NCBI GenBank assembly: GCA_964475955.1
Contig: CAYYZY010000028.1
Location: forward strand, 1-55,323
Source of the DNA: DATKZH01 sp964475955
Lineage (GTDB): Bacteria; Planctomycetota; Planctomycetia; Pirellulales; Thermoguttaceae
Length of the DNA: 55,323 nt
Direction of reading: 5' to 3'
The position numbers and the translations under genes were made by a program. Below the pieces are notes generated by a model. It was not told the origin of the DNA, did not search any database, and saw only the letters and a list, made by a program, of their open reading frames with translations. The stretch's first letter is position 1, and each line of letters opens with the position of its first letter. Positions 43,262-51,421 of this stretch are shown here, piece by piece.

Positions 43262-43401
43262 GACCGAGTGCACGATGCTCCGTTTCTTCCGGACATTCAC
43301 AAAACTGCCCCGGCGACATCGGTTGACCTGACCGTTGCCGTCGGGGCCCGAGTTTGCGCTCGTTGGTGGTCGGGCGATGCGCCCGGCGACCCCCGTTCCG
43401 C

Positions 43402-43977
43402 TCAGTATTCGCTGCCCGGTCCGGGGTCGACGTTGCCGACCATGTGGAAGTGGTTGTGGTCGATGTAGATCACTTCCTGGGCGTCCTGGTTTCGTGTGGT
43501 GTAGGGGACGGGCCAGCCCATCCGCGTCACCTCGCTGAAGTAGATCGTGCACTTGTAGTGGGCGTGGTGGAGTTGGGCCGGTCCGATCAAGGGCACGTTC
43601 CTTGGCGGATCGACGTAGTCGGCGATCGGCTCGACGACGATTCGCACGTTGTTTCGCTGCGTCTCGTGCAGGAACGGGACCCCACCCTCCACCGGACGGG
43701 CCTCCTCCAACGCCCGCATGATCTCGTCGTCCGACGGGGGATCCAGCGCCACGGCCGGTCCGCCTTCGGTGATCGGGCCGAGGATGGGAACGGGGTCGTA
43801 TCGCTCCTCATCCCAGTAGATGTCCTCCATTTCGTCCTGGAAATAGGGACTTACGGGGATGGGGTACGACAGGATGCCGAGGGCGGGACCGGCGCTTGTG
43901 GTCGAGCATCCGGTCGCACCGAACAGCGACAGCAACACCAGGGTGAGGACGGCGGCAGAAACTGACTTGTAGAGCAT
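43402..43977 (-). CDS. Predicted lipoprotein of unknown function
   Basis: This 191-residue protein has a lipoprotein signal (SAAVLTLVLLSLFGATGC) with the lipid-anchor Cys at about residue 24. The mature part is acidic and hydrophilic, with ALGILSYPIPVSPYFQDEME early and a conserved-looking C-terminal block YKCTIYFSEVTRMGWPVPYT followed by EVIYIDHNHFHMVG. His-rich HNHFHM is notable and could bind metal. I do not recognise the family. Start ATG 43977 has AGGTG upstream and gives a sensible signal peptide; the frame is open to 44247. It is 140 bp upstream of the TPR gene and may share its transcript. Confidence 0.75.
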   Translation of the reverse strand: MLYKSVSAAVLTLVLLSLFGATGCSTTSAGPALGILSYPIPVSPYFQDEMEDIYWDEERYDPVPILGPITEGGPAVALDPPSDDEIMRALEEARPVEGGVPFLHETQRNNVRIVVEPIADYVDPPRNVPLIGPAQLHHAHYKCTIYFSEVTRMGWPVPYTTRNQDAQEVIYIDHNHFHMVGNVDPGPGSEY

Positions 43978-44271
43978 TAGGCACCTCGACGGCTCGGTCC
44001 GAGACTGGCACAACCGGCGGCAGTCGGCTGTGATGGCAAGTTTCGTCCCCCCTTGCCACCGTGGGGATAAACGTCGCTCGGGGCCCGTTTCCGGGCGGAG
44101 TCTTTTGGTTCGACGCAACACCTGCAAACGAGTCAACTTTCGGAAAGACCGCTGGTGGTTTTGAGGCGCAGCCTCGTTAGGAGTAGTTATCGTGTGAAAG
44201 TGTGCCGGACTTGCGGGTTTTTCGGACTGGCGCGGATATTCGAACAAATCTCGCCGGACGGCCGCAGAAAC

Positions 44272-44309
44272 AAAAAGAGCCTCCCTACGGCGCGGGCCGC
44301 GGGAGGCTC
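44272..44309 (-). terminator. Rho-independent terminator for the BON gene
   Basis: On the minus strand GAGCCTCCC (44309-44301) pairs with GGGAGGCTC (44285-44277), directly followed by TTTTTG. It begins 26 bases after the BON gene stop and is the clearest intrinsic terminator in the window. Confidence 0.85.
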
Positions 44310-44334
44310 ATCGGTCACGACGATGGAAGTCGGG

Positions 44335-45225
44335 CTATTTGCACGGACGGAAAAGCCCGGAGACGATACCCCGCCGGGGGCCGTCGTCGAAGTCGAGCTG
44401 CCACCAGCCGTCGTGCCACTCCAGGGTCACTTTCCGCCATCCCAAGGGGACCTGCGGATAGGGATAGAAGGGCCCGATGTAGGGCCACGCCGTCGGGGAG
44501 TACTTCTTCGGGTAAGTCAGGGCCGCGTAATTGGGATACGGCGAATAGCTAGGCCACGCGTAGTTCGGGGCGTGGGGCTGATCGTACTGGGCCGGCGCAG
44601 GACCTCCGCTCACCGGAGTGACGTACTGCGGCATGGCCCCCCCGGCCTGCCCGATCGGCACCGGCGCTCCGCCCTGCGAATAGGAAACCGGCCGGGGGCC
44701 GCTGCTCCGGGCCGGCATCGGCGGCGTGAGCATGGGCATCGGCTGCTGGACCGCGGTGGCCGCGACCTGCTGGGCCGGCGCGGCGGCGAACGTGGCCGGC
44801 ACGCGATTCGCACGGCCGGCGGGCGCGGACGCCTCGGCCGTCGGCTGCACCCGCTGCGCGGCCGCGTTCACGGTTCGCGACGCCAACTGCGTCGACCGGT
44901 CTGGGCTCATCGCCCCCGTCGCCTGCCGTATCGACGATTCGGGGTCTTTGCCGCCGATCGTCAGGTCGTTGACGACTCGGGTGACGCCGGGCGCCTGAGA
45001 CACGAGCCGCAGGGCCGTGTTCATTTGCTCGCGGCTGGCGACCTGCCCTCTCAACCAGGCGGTCCCGTCCTGGTACTTCACCCCAATCTTATAGCTCTTC
45101 AGTTGGCCGCTTTGCCGCAAACTGGCGGCAATCTTCTCGGCAACCTCTTGGTTTCCGGCCAACGCAAGAGCGGGGACCATTACGGTGGCTGCGGCGACCA
45201 CCAGACCAACTAACAAACGTCGCAT
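44335..45225 (-). CDS. Secreted BON-domain protein with Pro/Ala-rich region
   Basis: This 296-residue protein has a signal peptide (about 1-23, ending ALALAG). One BON domain spans about 25-95: EVAEKIAASLRQSGQLKSYK, then IGVKYQDGTAWLRGQV, then PGVTRVVNDLTI. BON domains usually bind phospholipids or hold the envelope together. The middle is a long Pro/Ala/Gln/Met-rich low-complexity region, and a Tyr/Pro-rich C-terminal region (YAWPSYSPYPNYAALTYPKK) leads to WRKVTLEWHDGWWQLDFDD, a short conserved end. The gene starts after AACAGGAGGGAAGGC and ends at a strong terminator, so it is probably monocistronic. Confidence 0.85.
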   Translation of the reverse strand: MRRLLVGLVVAAATVMVPALALAGNQEVAEKIAASLRQSGQLKSYKIGVKYQDGTAWLRGQVASREQMNTALRLVSQAPGVTRVVNDLTIGGKDPESSIRQATGAMSPDRSTQLASRTVNAAAQRVQPTAEASAPAGRANRVPATFAAAPAQQVAATAVQQPMPMLTPPMPARSSGPRPVSYSQGGAPVPIGQAGGAMPQYVTPVSGGPAPAQYDQPHAPNYAWPSYSPYPNYAALTYPKKYSPTAWPYIGPFYPYPQVPLGWRKVTLEWHDGWWQLDFDDGPRRGIVSGLFRPCK

Positions 45226-45760
45226 GCCTTCCCTCCTGTTAGGATGAACCGCGTGGTGGGTCACCATCGGAAACCAGCGCGCCTGGGACACACGCGTCGG
45301 CCCCGTGGAGCTCTCCGCTTGGGCCCGCAAAATGTTCGGGACGGGCCGGGGGCGGACCTCGGGCAACCTCTCGTTTCCTTACAACCCAGCAATGGGACCA
45401 GCCGGAAGATGGTAAGGAGGGAACGGTCCGCTGCGGCACAGCGGACGCATCGCGATAGCCAGGTTGTGCCCCCCTTGCGCAACCTCCGTGTCCGTTGCTT
45501 CCTGACTATAGATTTCGGTTCCTGATTGTGCCGAAGGGAAGCTTTTTTTCGATTTTGCCAGTCTTCCCGGTCGTGCCAGCAAGTCGCGCCGACTGAGCGG
45601 CCTGGACTCCCTCGGACGTAAGTCGTTTCGCTGCGACGACTTCACGCCCGCCCCCGGCGGCGCCGCCAAATCTCCTCCCGCCGCCAATCCCGGCCCCGGA
45701 ACCCGCCCGACAGCGACCTGCTCCCCACGAAACGGCCTGCCAGCTCCAACCAAGCAGGTC
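45226..45760. other. Long upstream region of the BON gene
   Basis: This part of the 740-bp gap between minus-strand genes holds no gene I can support. A -10-like TATAGT lies on the minus strand at 45510-45505, behind an A-rich stretch (AAAAAAAGC at about 45541-45549). It may be the BON promoter with a long leader; the matching -35 is weak. Confidence 0.4.
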
Positions 45761-45842
45761 GGAATGGCATTCCGTCTCACTCCGGGAGGACTGAATGCTA
45801 TTCCGACTCATCTTCTCGTCTGAACGGAATGCCGTTCCGTCC
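45761..45842. repeat. Inverted repeat pair around GGAATGCC
   Basis: GGAATGGCATTCCGT (45761-45775) is nearly the reverse complement of ACGGAATGCCGTTCCGT (45824-45840), and each arm is itself a small palindrome. The element stands alone in the gap between the BON and thioredoxin-domain genes. Confidence 0.65.
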
Positions 45843-45885
45843 TACGAACACGCGCCCACGGTCGAGTCGCCGGCAACAAGCAACG

Positions 45886-45916
45886 AGCCCCCAGTCGACG
45901 GTCAACTGGGGGCTCG
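45886..45916 (-). terminator. Hairpin at the 3' end of the thioredoxin-domain gene
   Basis: A perfect 11-bp stem GAGCCCCCAGT/ACTGGGGGCTC with a 9-base loop lies 50 bases after the stop of the minus-strand gene at 45966. It lacks a T-tract, so termination is likely but not certain. Confidence 0.55.
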
Positions 45917-45965
45917 CCACCCTCGAGCCCGGCCAATCGCCGGGTAGCCGGCAAAAAAGGGCCGC

Positions 45966-47876
45966 TCAGCGGATCAGCCGCTTCAGCTCCCGGTCCAGCT
46001 CGGCCACGTGGATGTTCCGATCGACTACGTGGCCCTGTTGATCGATGAGGATCATCGTCGGAAGCGACAGGATCCCCAACTGATTCGCCGGGCGGCTGTC
46101 GAGCCCCCCCTCTTCGTAGATTTGCGGCCAGCGGATGCGGCTCTCGGCCAGGTAAGCGGCCATGTCTTCCCGGCGGCTATCGAGATTGACACCGATGATG
46201 TTGAAGCCGTCGGAGCCGTACTTGGCCAGCAGTTCCTTGATGGCCGCCATGTCGGCCTTGCACGGCTCGCACCAACTGGCCCAGTACTGCACCAGGACCA
46301 CCTTGCCGCGGTACCGCTCCAGGTCGATGACCTCACCGGAGGGGCTCGTCCCCTGGAGAGAAATCGTCTTGCCGACCGAATCGAGCCGTCTCCGAGCGCC
46401 GGCCGCCTTCTTGGCGGGAGCCGACGTGGGGAACGCGCTGACGACCCGGCCGTACCACTTCTTCGCCTCCTCTTCTTCCCCGGCGTACTCCTTCGCGATG
46501 CCCAGTTGGAGCATCGCCTCGGCGGCGTCGGGGCTCTCGGGGTACTCTTCCACGTAGGCTTCGAGCTGCTTGAGCCACTGCTTCTGGACCTCGACGAACT
46601 GCTCCGTCGAAGCGTTCTGGACGCTCAGCCCGTAGTCGGCCATCAACTGGCGGAACCGAAGGTACGGCACCAGCTCGCCGTCCTTTCCGCCCTTCTTGAG
46701 CTTCTCCAACAGGGCCTCCAGCCGCTTCACGCCGCCCGGATACTCACCCGACTGAACCGCGGCGCTGGTCATGTCGGCGAACTGCCGAAGCCACATCGCC
46801 CGCTCTTCCGCGCTGCCGCAGTGCTCGGCGATCCGTTCGAGCAGGTCGGCCCGGCGCGCGTGGAGCTCGGCGCGCTGCTTGGGGGAGGAGGCCGTTTCCA
46901 GTGCCCCGTCGAGTTTCTCCAGTTGGCTGAGCAACTCCTGGGCTTCCTCGCTGGAGCCCGCGGAGGCCGAGGGCGTCTGGCCGTCGGCGCTCGATCGGAA
47001 GAAGAACCCGGAAGACGCCAGTTGGCCGTCGGCTGAGGAGGTGGGGTTCGGCACGTCGATCACGCGCCACGCGTCGCCCACCTCGACCAACGTGCCGATC
47101 TGGACCTGGCCGTGCTCGTCGTCGGTTCGGACGATGGCCACCACGTTCTCGTAAACGTGGAGGTCCTTGGTCGACCCGTCGGTGCCCGCCGGAACGATTC
47201 CCGGCCGATTGCCGCTGAACTGGACCCATTCCGTGGCGGCCGTAACGGCCTTCTGGCGGCCGGCCAGCGTCCGGAAGCCTGAAGCCAGGTCGTCGAGCCT
47301 CTCGGTCAGTTGCTCGGCCTTCGCCGGCCCCAGCCCGAGCGATTTGACTTCGCTCGGCGAAAGCGCCACCCGCCTGAAGCGATCGACGTCGCGATGGCCG
47401 AGCGCGGCAACGACCTCGGCCGTCAACTCTTCGGCGGAGATGGCCTTCCATGTGTCGAGTTGACCGTCCTCGTCCTCGTCCACTCCCCACCGGCTGCCGG
47501 CCGTGTGGAACCATCGATGCTGGTCGGCCTTGCCGTTGTAGTTGCTGTCGATGTCCCGGTACACCTCCAGCCCATCCTTGTAGTAGCTCCACTGGTCGAC
47601 CACGTTGTCGCCGTTGGTGTCGACGAACTGCCGCAACACCACCCCGTCGGGACTCTCCACGACCCAACCGACACGGCCGCTCATCTTTCGGGCGGAGATC
47701 TTGCATTGCGATGCCTCGTCGGCGCTGGGACGGTCGAAATCGACGTCGTCCTGCGTGGGCATCAGGCGCAGCGCGTCTTCCGCTTTCGGCGACGCCGCCT
47801 CGGCCGATGCCGCCGGCAGCAACGCCACGAAAACTGCACATCCAACGGCCGATCGCAGACGGGCTGCAAACTCCAT
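45966..47876 (-). CDS. Secreted TlpA-like thioredoxin-domain protein with EF-hand-like loops and helical repeats
   Basis: This 636-residue exported protein has a signal peptide (about 1-28). Three short calcium-loop-like motifs follow: DTNGDNVVD (86-94), DSNYNGKAD (110-118) and DEDEDGQLD (133-141). A middle region has a FN3/SH3-like piece (VGDAWRVIDVP) and TPR-like helices (about 310-490). The C-terminal thioredoxin/TlpA domain (about 497-636) has the redox motif WCEPC at 535-539 (Cys536, Cys539) and the cis-Pro segment LSLPTMILID. It probably keeps cysteines of envelope proteins reduced or handles an exported thiol substrate. Start ATG follows GAAGGAGG. The Ca-loop/TPR/TlpA combination is specific to planctomycete-like genomes in my experience. 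Confidence 0.88.
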   Translation of the reverse strand: MEFAARLRSAVGCAVFVALLPAASAEAASPKAEDALRLMPTQDDVDFDRPSADEASQCKISARKMSGRVGWVVESPDGVVLRQFVDTNGDNVVDQWSYYKDGLEVYRDIDSNYNGKADQHRWFHTAGSRWGVDEDEDGQLDTWKAISAEELTAEVVAALGHRDVDRFRRVALSPSEVKSLGLGPAKAEQLTERLDDLASGFRTLAGRQKAVTAATEWVQFSGNRPGIVPAGTDGSTKDLHVYENVVAIVRTDDEHGQVQIGTLVEVGDAWRVIDVPNPTSSADGQLASSGFFFRSSADGQTPSASAGSSEEAQELLSQLEKLDGALETASSPKQRAELHARRADLLERIAEHCGSAEERAMWLRQFADMTSAAVQSGEYPGGVKRLEALLEKLKKGGKDGELVPYLRFRQLMADYGLSVQNASTEQFVEVQKQWLKQLEAYVEEYPESPDAAEAMLQLGIAKEYAGEEEEAKKWYGRVVSAFPTSAPAKKAAGARRRLDSVGKTISLQGTSPSGEVIDLERYRGKVVLVQYWASWCEPCKADMAAIKELLAKYGSDGFNIIGVNLDSRREDMAAYLAESRIRWPQIYEEGGLDSRPANQLGILSLPTMILIDQQGHVVDRNIHVAELDRELKRLIR

Positions 47877-48207
47877 GAGGACTCCCTCCTTCGATTCTCA
47901 AGCGCGCACTCCCCGGCACACCCGGGCGGTTGTCGTTCCACCTCCTGTTTCGGCCCGCGGCGCCCGTCAACATGATCGGTTTGTAGCGAATTTGCCGATC
48001 AGGGCGAGTTTGCCGGGGGGGGGAGACCGGCCGTTCTGGGGGAATCCGCGGCCGCGAGCGGGCCCACTCCATCCGGAGAGGGAATGAGTCCTGTCGCCCC
48101 CAGTAGGGAACGGATCCCACCCGGTTCCGCCGTGGTCACAGAGCGGCGTCACCCAACAGACTCTTCGAAGGTACCCCGAAGGGGTGATGGCCCGCATTTC
48201 TCAACAG
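47877..48207. other. Intergenic region without a visible gene
   Basis: This part of the 649-bp gap upstream of the thioredoxin-domain gene shows no gene with a credible start and composition. A tandem array follows at 48208. Confidence 0.5.
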
Positions 48208-48342
48208 CCACACCAACCCGAAGCGCAAGCAAGGCACTGGCTTGCACTTCGCCCCGATTGCACTTCGCCCCGATTGCACTTCGCCCCGATTGCACTTCGC
48301 CCCGATTGCACTTCGCCTCGCTTGCACTTCGGGTTGGTGTGG
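48208..48342. repeat. 16-bp tandem array enclosed by an inverted repeat
   Basis: The outer arms CCACACCAACCCGAAGCGCA (48208-48227, continuing AGC) and the matching segment ending at 48342 (start GCTTGCACTTCGGGTTGGTG) are reverse complements apart from one base. Inside, TTGCACTTCGCCCCGA is repeated four times exactly (48242-48305) and once with changes (48306-48321), then merges into the right arm. There is no spacer between units, so it is not a CRISPR. Confidence 0.9.
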
Positions 48343-48525
48343 GCGCGGTGTTGTTGAAGTCTCGTCGGATGGTGAGGAATGCGGGATGAGACGCCGGCAG
48401 ATGCAAGTGCCCGGCAGATGGCCGACTTGTCCGCCGGCCGACTGGGAGTGGTTCGGACTACCCCGTTAGAGGGCTTTCCGCCGTGCCGGGGGGTCTGGCC
48501 AGGATGAGCGAGACGCGCCGTTCGG

Positions 48526-49077
48526 TCAGTTCACGGAGGGATCGATCGGCACGTGCTTGATGTTCAACACCGAAGTCAACATCGACTGGCCGATATTCTG
48601 GGAGACCTTCTTCCACAAATCGTCGTCATCGGCGAAGACCTGATCCGCCGTGGCGGGCGCGGTCAGCCAGGCCCCCTCCTCCAACTCGTGCTCGAGCTGA
48701 CCTCCCCCCCAACCCGAGTGGCCGACGAAAACCCGGTACGGCCCCTCCGACTCCAATAACAGCTTCTCCAGGTTGTCGCGTTGGGCGGCGAAGTAGACGC
48801 CCGGCAGGATTTCCAGCTCGGCCAGATCACGGTCGGTGTGGATGGCCATCAGCGGCCCCGCCACCGGACCGCCCACGTTCACTTGGCGATCGCTCCGGCA
48901 GGGCGTCTCGCCGACCTGCTCCCACAGGTCGCTGATCGTGTTCTCGGCTGGGCGGTTCAGTACGACTCCGAAGGCCCCCTCGTCGCTGTGGTGGATCATC
49001 AGCACCACGGTGCGGACGAAGTTCGGATCGAGCAGATGCGGCGATGCGACTAGAAAGTGTCCCTTGAGGTTCTCCAT
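48526..49077 (-). CDS. YqgE/AlgH (UPF0301) family protein
   Basis: This 183-residue protein fits the AlgH family at full length. It opens LKGHFLVASPHLLDPNFVRT, continues VVLMIHHSDEGAFGVVLNRP, has the conserved VNVGGPV segment, then VFVGHSGWGGGQLEHELEEG. These are all family hallmarks. The family fold is known but its biochemical role is not established; it was first linked to alginate regulation in Pseudomonas. ATG 49077 is chosen because it begins the family-conserved MENLKGHFL; the frame is open to 49110. TATAAT on the minus strand at 49119-49114 is a likely -10. Confidence 0.93.
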   Translation of the reverse strand: MENLKGHFLVASPHLLDPNFVRTVVLMIHHSDEGAFGVVLNRPAENTISDLWEQVGETPCRSDRQVNVGGPVAGPLMAIHTDRDLAELEILPGVYFAAQRDNLEKLLLESEGPYRVFVGHSGWGGGQLEHELEEGAWLTAPATADQVFADDDDLWKKVSQNIGQSMLTSVLNIKHVPIDPSVN

Positions 49078-49113
49078 GGCCCAGACTCGCTCTCTAGCTG
49101 CCCCGCGCATAGA

Positions 49114-49119
49114 ATTATA
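49114..49119 (-). promoter_or_regulatory. -10 box of the yqgE-like gene
   Basis: On the minus strand a perfect TATAAT lies 37 bases before ATG 49077. The corresponding -35 would be CTGCAA with an 18-base spacer, which is weak. The mobile element at 49199-49350 sits just upstream of this promoter. Confidence 0.5.
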
Positions 49120-49198
49120 CCCCCCGCGCGATGCGGTTTGCAGGGGGTGAGACCGAATAGCACTCGTCGCCGCGCGACTCCTTCGCTCACCCAGCGAG

Positions 49199-49350
49199 GT
49201 ATCCGTCCATTTTGACCCGGAATCTTACCTAGGTTGACGAGTCAAGAGCAGTTTTCGCGTGACCTTGCGTTTGCTGCGCAAGTGAGGCAAGAAGAAACTG
49301 GCGTTGACTCGACGGTTTTGGCCCGTTTTCTCAGCAAAATGGACAGATAC
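49199..49350. mobile_element. 152-bp MITE-like element, copy 2 (intergenic)
   Basis: Same length and same terminal repeats as copy 1, with one base difference (C at 49302 where copy 1 has G). Flanks CCAGCGAG at 49191-49198 and 49351-49358 form a perfect 8-bp target duplication. It lies between the yqgE-like gene and rpmE and breaks no gene. Confidence 0.93.
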
Positions 49351-49464
49351 CCAGCGAGGCCCCACCTGGGCAAGCCTCCCTCTCCCTCCCGGGACGGGAA
49401 CGTGGAGGTTCGCTTTCCGCGCATCGTCGGTGCGCGGCGCGGCACGTCCCCGGTTTTGCTCCCC

Positions 49465-49493
49465 TTGTTGAGGGTCGTAGCGGCCGATAGAAT
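49465..49493 (+). promoter_or_regulatory. Candidate promoter of rpmE
   Basis: TTGTTG (49465-49470), a 17-base spacer and TAGAAT (49488-49493, five of six consensus) precede rpmE with a leader of about 70 nt. Confidence 0.5.
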
Positions 49494-49570
49494 TATAGGC
49501 TTGACTCGATTTGTGCAAGCACGCCCAATACCGCTTACTCTGCGGCTAGACGGAAGCAAGGAACGGCGAG

Positions 49571-49843
49571 ATGAAAGAGGCGATCCATCCTGACTACGTC
49601 GAGACCACGGTGACCTGCGGCTGTGGCAATTCCTTCACCACGCGCAGCACGGCCCCCAAGGGGCAGATGAAAGTTGACATCTGCAACATGTGTCACCCCT
49701 TCTATACCGGCAAGCTGAAGTACGTCGACACGGCCGGGCGCATCGAGCGGTTCCGGAGCAAGTTCGCCCAAGCCGGCTACGCCAGCTTGAAGCGCGACAA
49801 GAAGAAGGCCGAGGCACCCGCAACCGACTCGGCGGAGCAGTAG
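49571..49843 (+). CDS. rpmE: 50S ribosomal protein L31
   Basis: This 90-residue protein is bacterial L31 of the zinc-binding type: Cys16, Cys18, Cys38 and Cys41 (TCGCGN … CNMCHPFYTG). It begins MKEAIHPDYVETTVTCGCGN as expected. The C-terminal 20 residues are a charged Lys/Ala/Glu tail. It sits in the large ribosomal subunit near the bridge to the small subunit. AAGGAACGGCGAG precedes the ATG. It is followed 250 bp later by prfA, a common linkage (rpmE-prfA-prmC). Confidence 0.97.
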   Translation: MKEAIHPDYVETTVTCGCGNSFTTRSTAPKGQMKVDICNMCHPFYTGKLKYVDTAGRIERFRSKFAQAGYASLKRDKKKAEAPATDSAEQ

Positions 49844-49868
49844 CGGGCTGCCCGGCTCGCTGCCCCGC

Positions 49869-49990
49869 CTAATGCGACAGCGCAAGTTCGACTCGGATGC
49901 GGGATTCGGCAGCCTGGAGCGGTGGTTCGATTTCCCAAAGTGATTACGCGTTTTGCCCCGCTTCACGTCGAAGTCGGCCGGTGGTCGATC
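49869..49990. repeat. Dispersed repeat of about 120 bp, copy 2 (inverted)
   Basis: The reverse complement aligns over its length with 33382-33501. It fills most of the gap between rpmE and prfA, so it may separate their transcripts. No ORF is supported in it. Confidence 0.8.
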
Positions 49991-50093
49991 TTACGATGTA
50001 GTACTAAGCCGCCCAAGCGGCGGCGATCTCGCACCGCTTGCCCTTCTCGCCGGTTCGACCCATCGCGTGCGCGCCCGGCGATGGTAGAAGACT

Positions 50094-51167
50094 ATGCGCA
50101 AAGTCCTTGAAGAGAAACTCGGCCGTTTCGAGGCCCTCGAGCGCCAGCTCGTCGACCCCGAGGTTCTCGCCGCTCCGGAGCGGATCGCCGCCGTTGCCCG
50201 GGAGCACGGCTCCCTGGCCAGGCTGGCGGCCAAGTACCGCCGATTCAAGGAGCTGAACGCCCAGATTGCCGACGCCCTGGAGATGATCGAGGGGCCCGAC
50301 CGGGAGCTGCGCGAACTGGCCGAAGCGGAACTGCCCCCCCTCAGACAGCACCGCGAGGCGATCTGGAACGACCTGTTGGACATGACCATCGGCGGCGAAG
50401 ACGCCAACCGCTCCCGCTGCGTGATGGAGATCCGGGCCGGGACCGGCGGCGACGAAGCCGCCCTGTTCGCCCGCGACCTCTACGAGATGTACCGCCACTA
50501 CGCCGAGCAGAAACGCTGGAAGACCGAGATCCTCAGCGCCAATCCCACGGAGTTGGGCGGCTTCAAGGAAATCGTGCTGGGGTTGGAGGGCGAGGGGGTC
50601 TTCCGTTGTCTCCAGTTCGAGAGCGGCGGGCATCGCGTGCAGCGCGTGCCGGAAACCGAGGCCCAGGGCCGAATCCACACCTCGGCCGCGACCGTCGCCG
50701 TCATGGCCGAGCCGGAAGACGTGGAAATCGAGCTCCGGCCCGACGACTACCGCGAAGACATCTTCCACGCCAGCGGGCCCGGCGGGCAGCACGTCAACAA
50801 GACGGCCTCGGCCATCCGGCTCACGCATCTCGAGTCGGGCATCGTCGTCAGCATCCAGGACGAAAAGAGCCAGCACAAGAACCGGGCCAAGGCACTCCGC
50901 GTGCTCAAGACGCGCCTCTACGAGCGCAAACGCGAGCAGGAGGAACAGAAGCGAGCCGACGAGCGCAAGAGCAAAATCGGCTCGGGCGATCGCAGTCAGC
51001 GGATCCGCACCTACAATTTCCCTCAGAACCGGCTCACCGATCACCGCATCAACCTCACGCTCTACAAGCTCGACCACATCATCGCCGGCGATCTCGATCC
51101 GGTGGCCGAAGCCCTCATGGAGTACGAGCGCCAGGAGCTGCGCGAGGCGTTCGGAACCCTCGACTGA
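50094..51167 (+). CDS. prfA: Peptide chain release factor 1
   Basis: This 357-residue class I release factor recognises UAA and UAG stops and frees the peptide. The catalytic GGQ is at 230-232 (SGPGGQHVNKT). The RF1-type middle domain has GTGGDEAALFARDLYEMYRHY, then HRVQRVPETEAQGRIHTSA; the usual PAT tripeptide of RF1 is PET here, a mild divergence, and the SPF of RF2 is absent. No programmed frameshift (RF2-like) is present. The gene lacks a clear Shine-Dalgarno sequence before its ATG. It is upstream of prmC, whose product methylates the GGQ glutamine. Confidence 0.96.
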   Translation: MRKVLEEKLGRFEALERQLVDPEVLAAPERIAAVAREHGSLARLAAKYRRFKELNAQIADALEMIEGPDRELRELAEAELPPLRQHREAIWNDLLDMTIGGEDANRSRCVMEIRAGTGGDEAALFARDLYEMYRHYAEQKRWKTEILSANPTELGGFKEIVLGLEGEGVFRCLQFESGGHRVQRVPETEAQGRIHTSAATVAVMAEPEDVEIELRPDDYREDIFHASGPGGQHVNKTASAIRLTHLESGIVVSIQDEKSQHKNRAKALRVLKTRLYERKREQEEQKRADERKSKIGSGDRSQRIRTYNFPQNRLTDHRINLTLYKLDHIIAGDLDPVAEALMEYERQELREAFGTLD

Positions 51168-51421
51168 CCCCTCTTCCGCGCCTCTTCCCCTCCGCTCCGG
51201 CGGGAGATCGGCAAACTGGGCAAGATGCCGACCCCATTCGCCCCGGCAAGCCCCTCACGAGCGGGGTGGTTGCGGCCGTGCGTCGCCACCGATCTCGGGC
51301 GGTTTGCCCCGCGCGGGATTGAACCAGGCGCGGCGTTGCGGTAACAATGGACACCCCGCCGCGCGCCGTCATCGCCCCGCGGGAGACCCGCCGGGCTCGC
51401 TGTTTGAATCGTTAGGACCCT

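Noticed and set aside
41099..43468. 789-codon plus-strand frame opposite the TPR gene
   Set aside because: Shadow of the TPR repeats; its apparent periodicity simply mirrors them.
48242..48321. Possible CRISPR array
   Set aside because: The 16-bp units follow each other with no spacers, no cas genes are present, and the units derive from the adjacent inverted-repeat arm.
50094..51167. Release factor 2 instead of 1
   Set aside because: No internal stop for programmed frameshifting and no SPF motif; the sequence around VPETEAQGRIHTSA is RF1-like and prmC follows.
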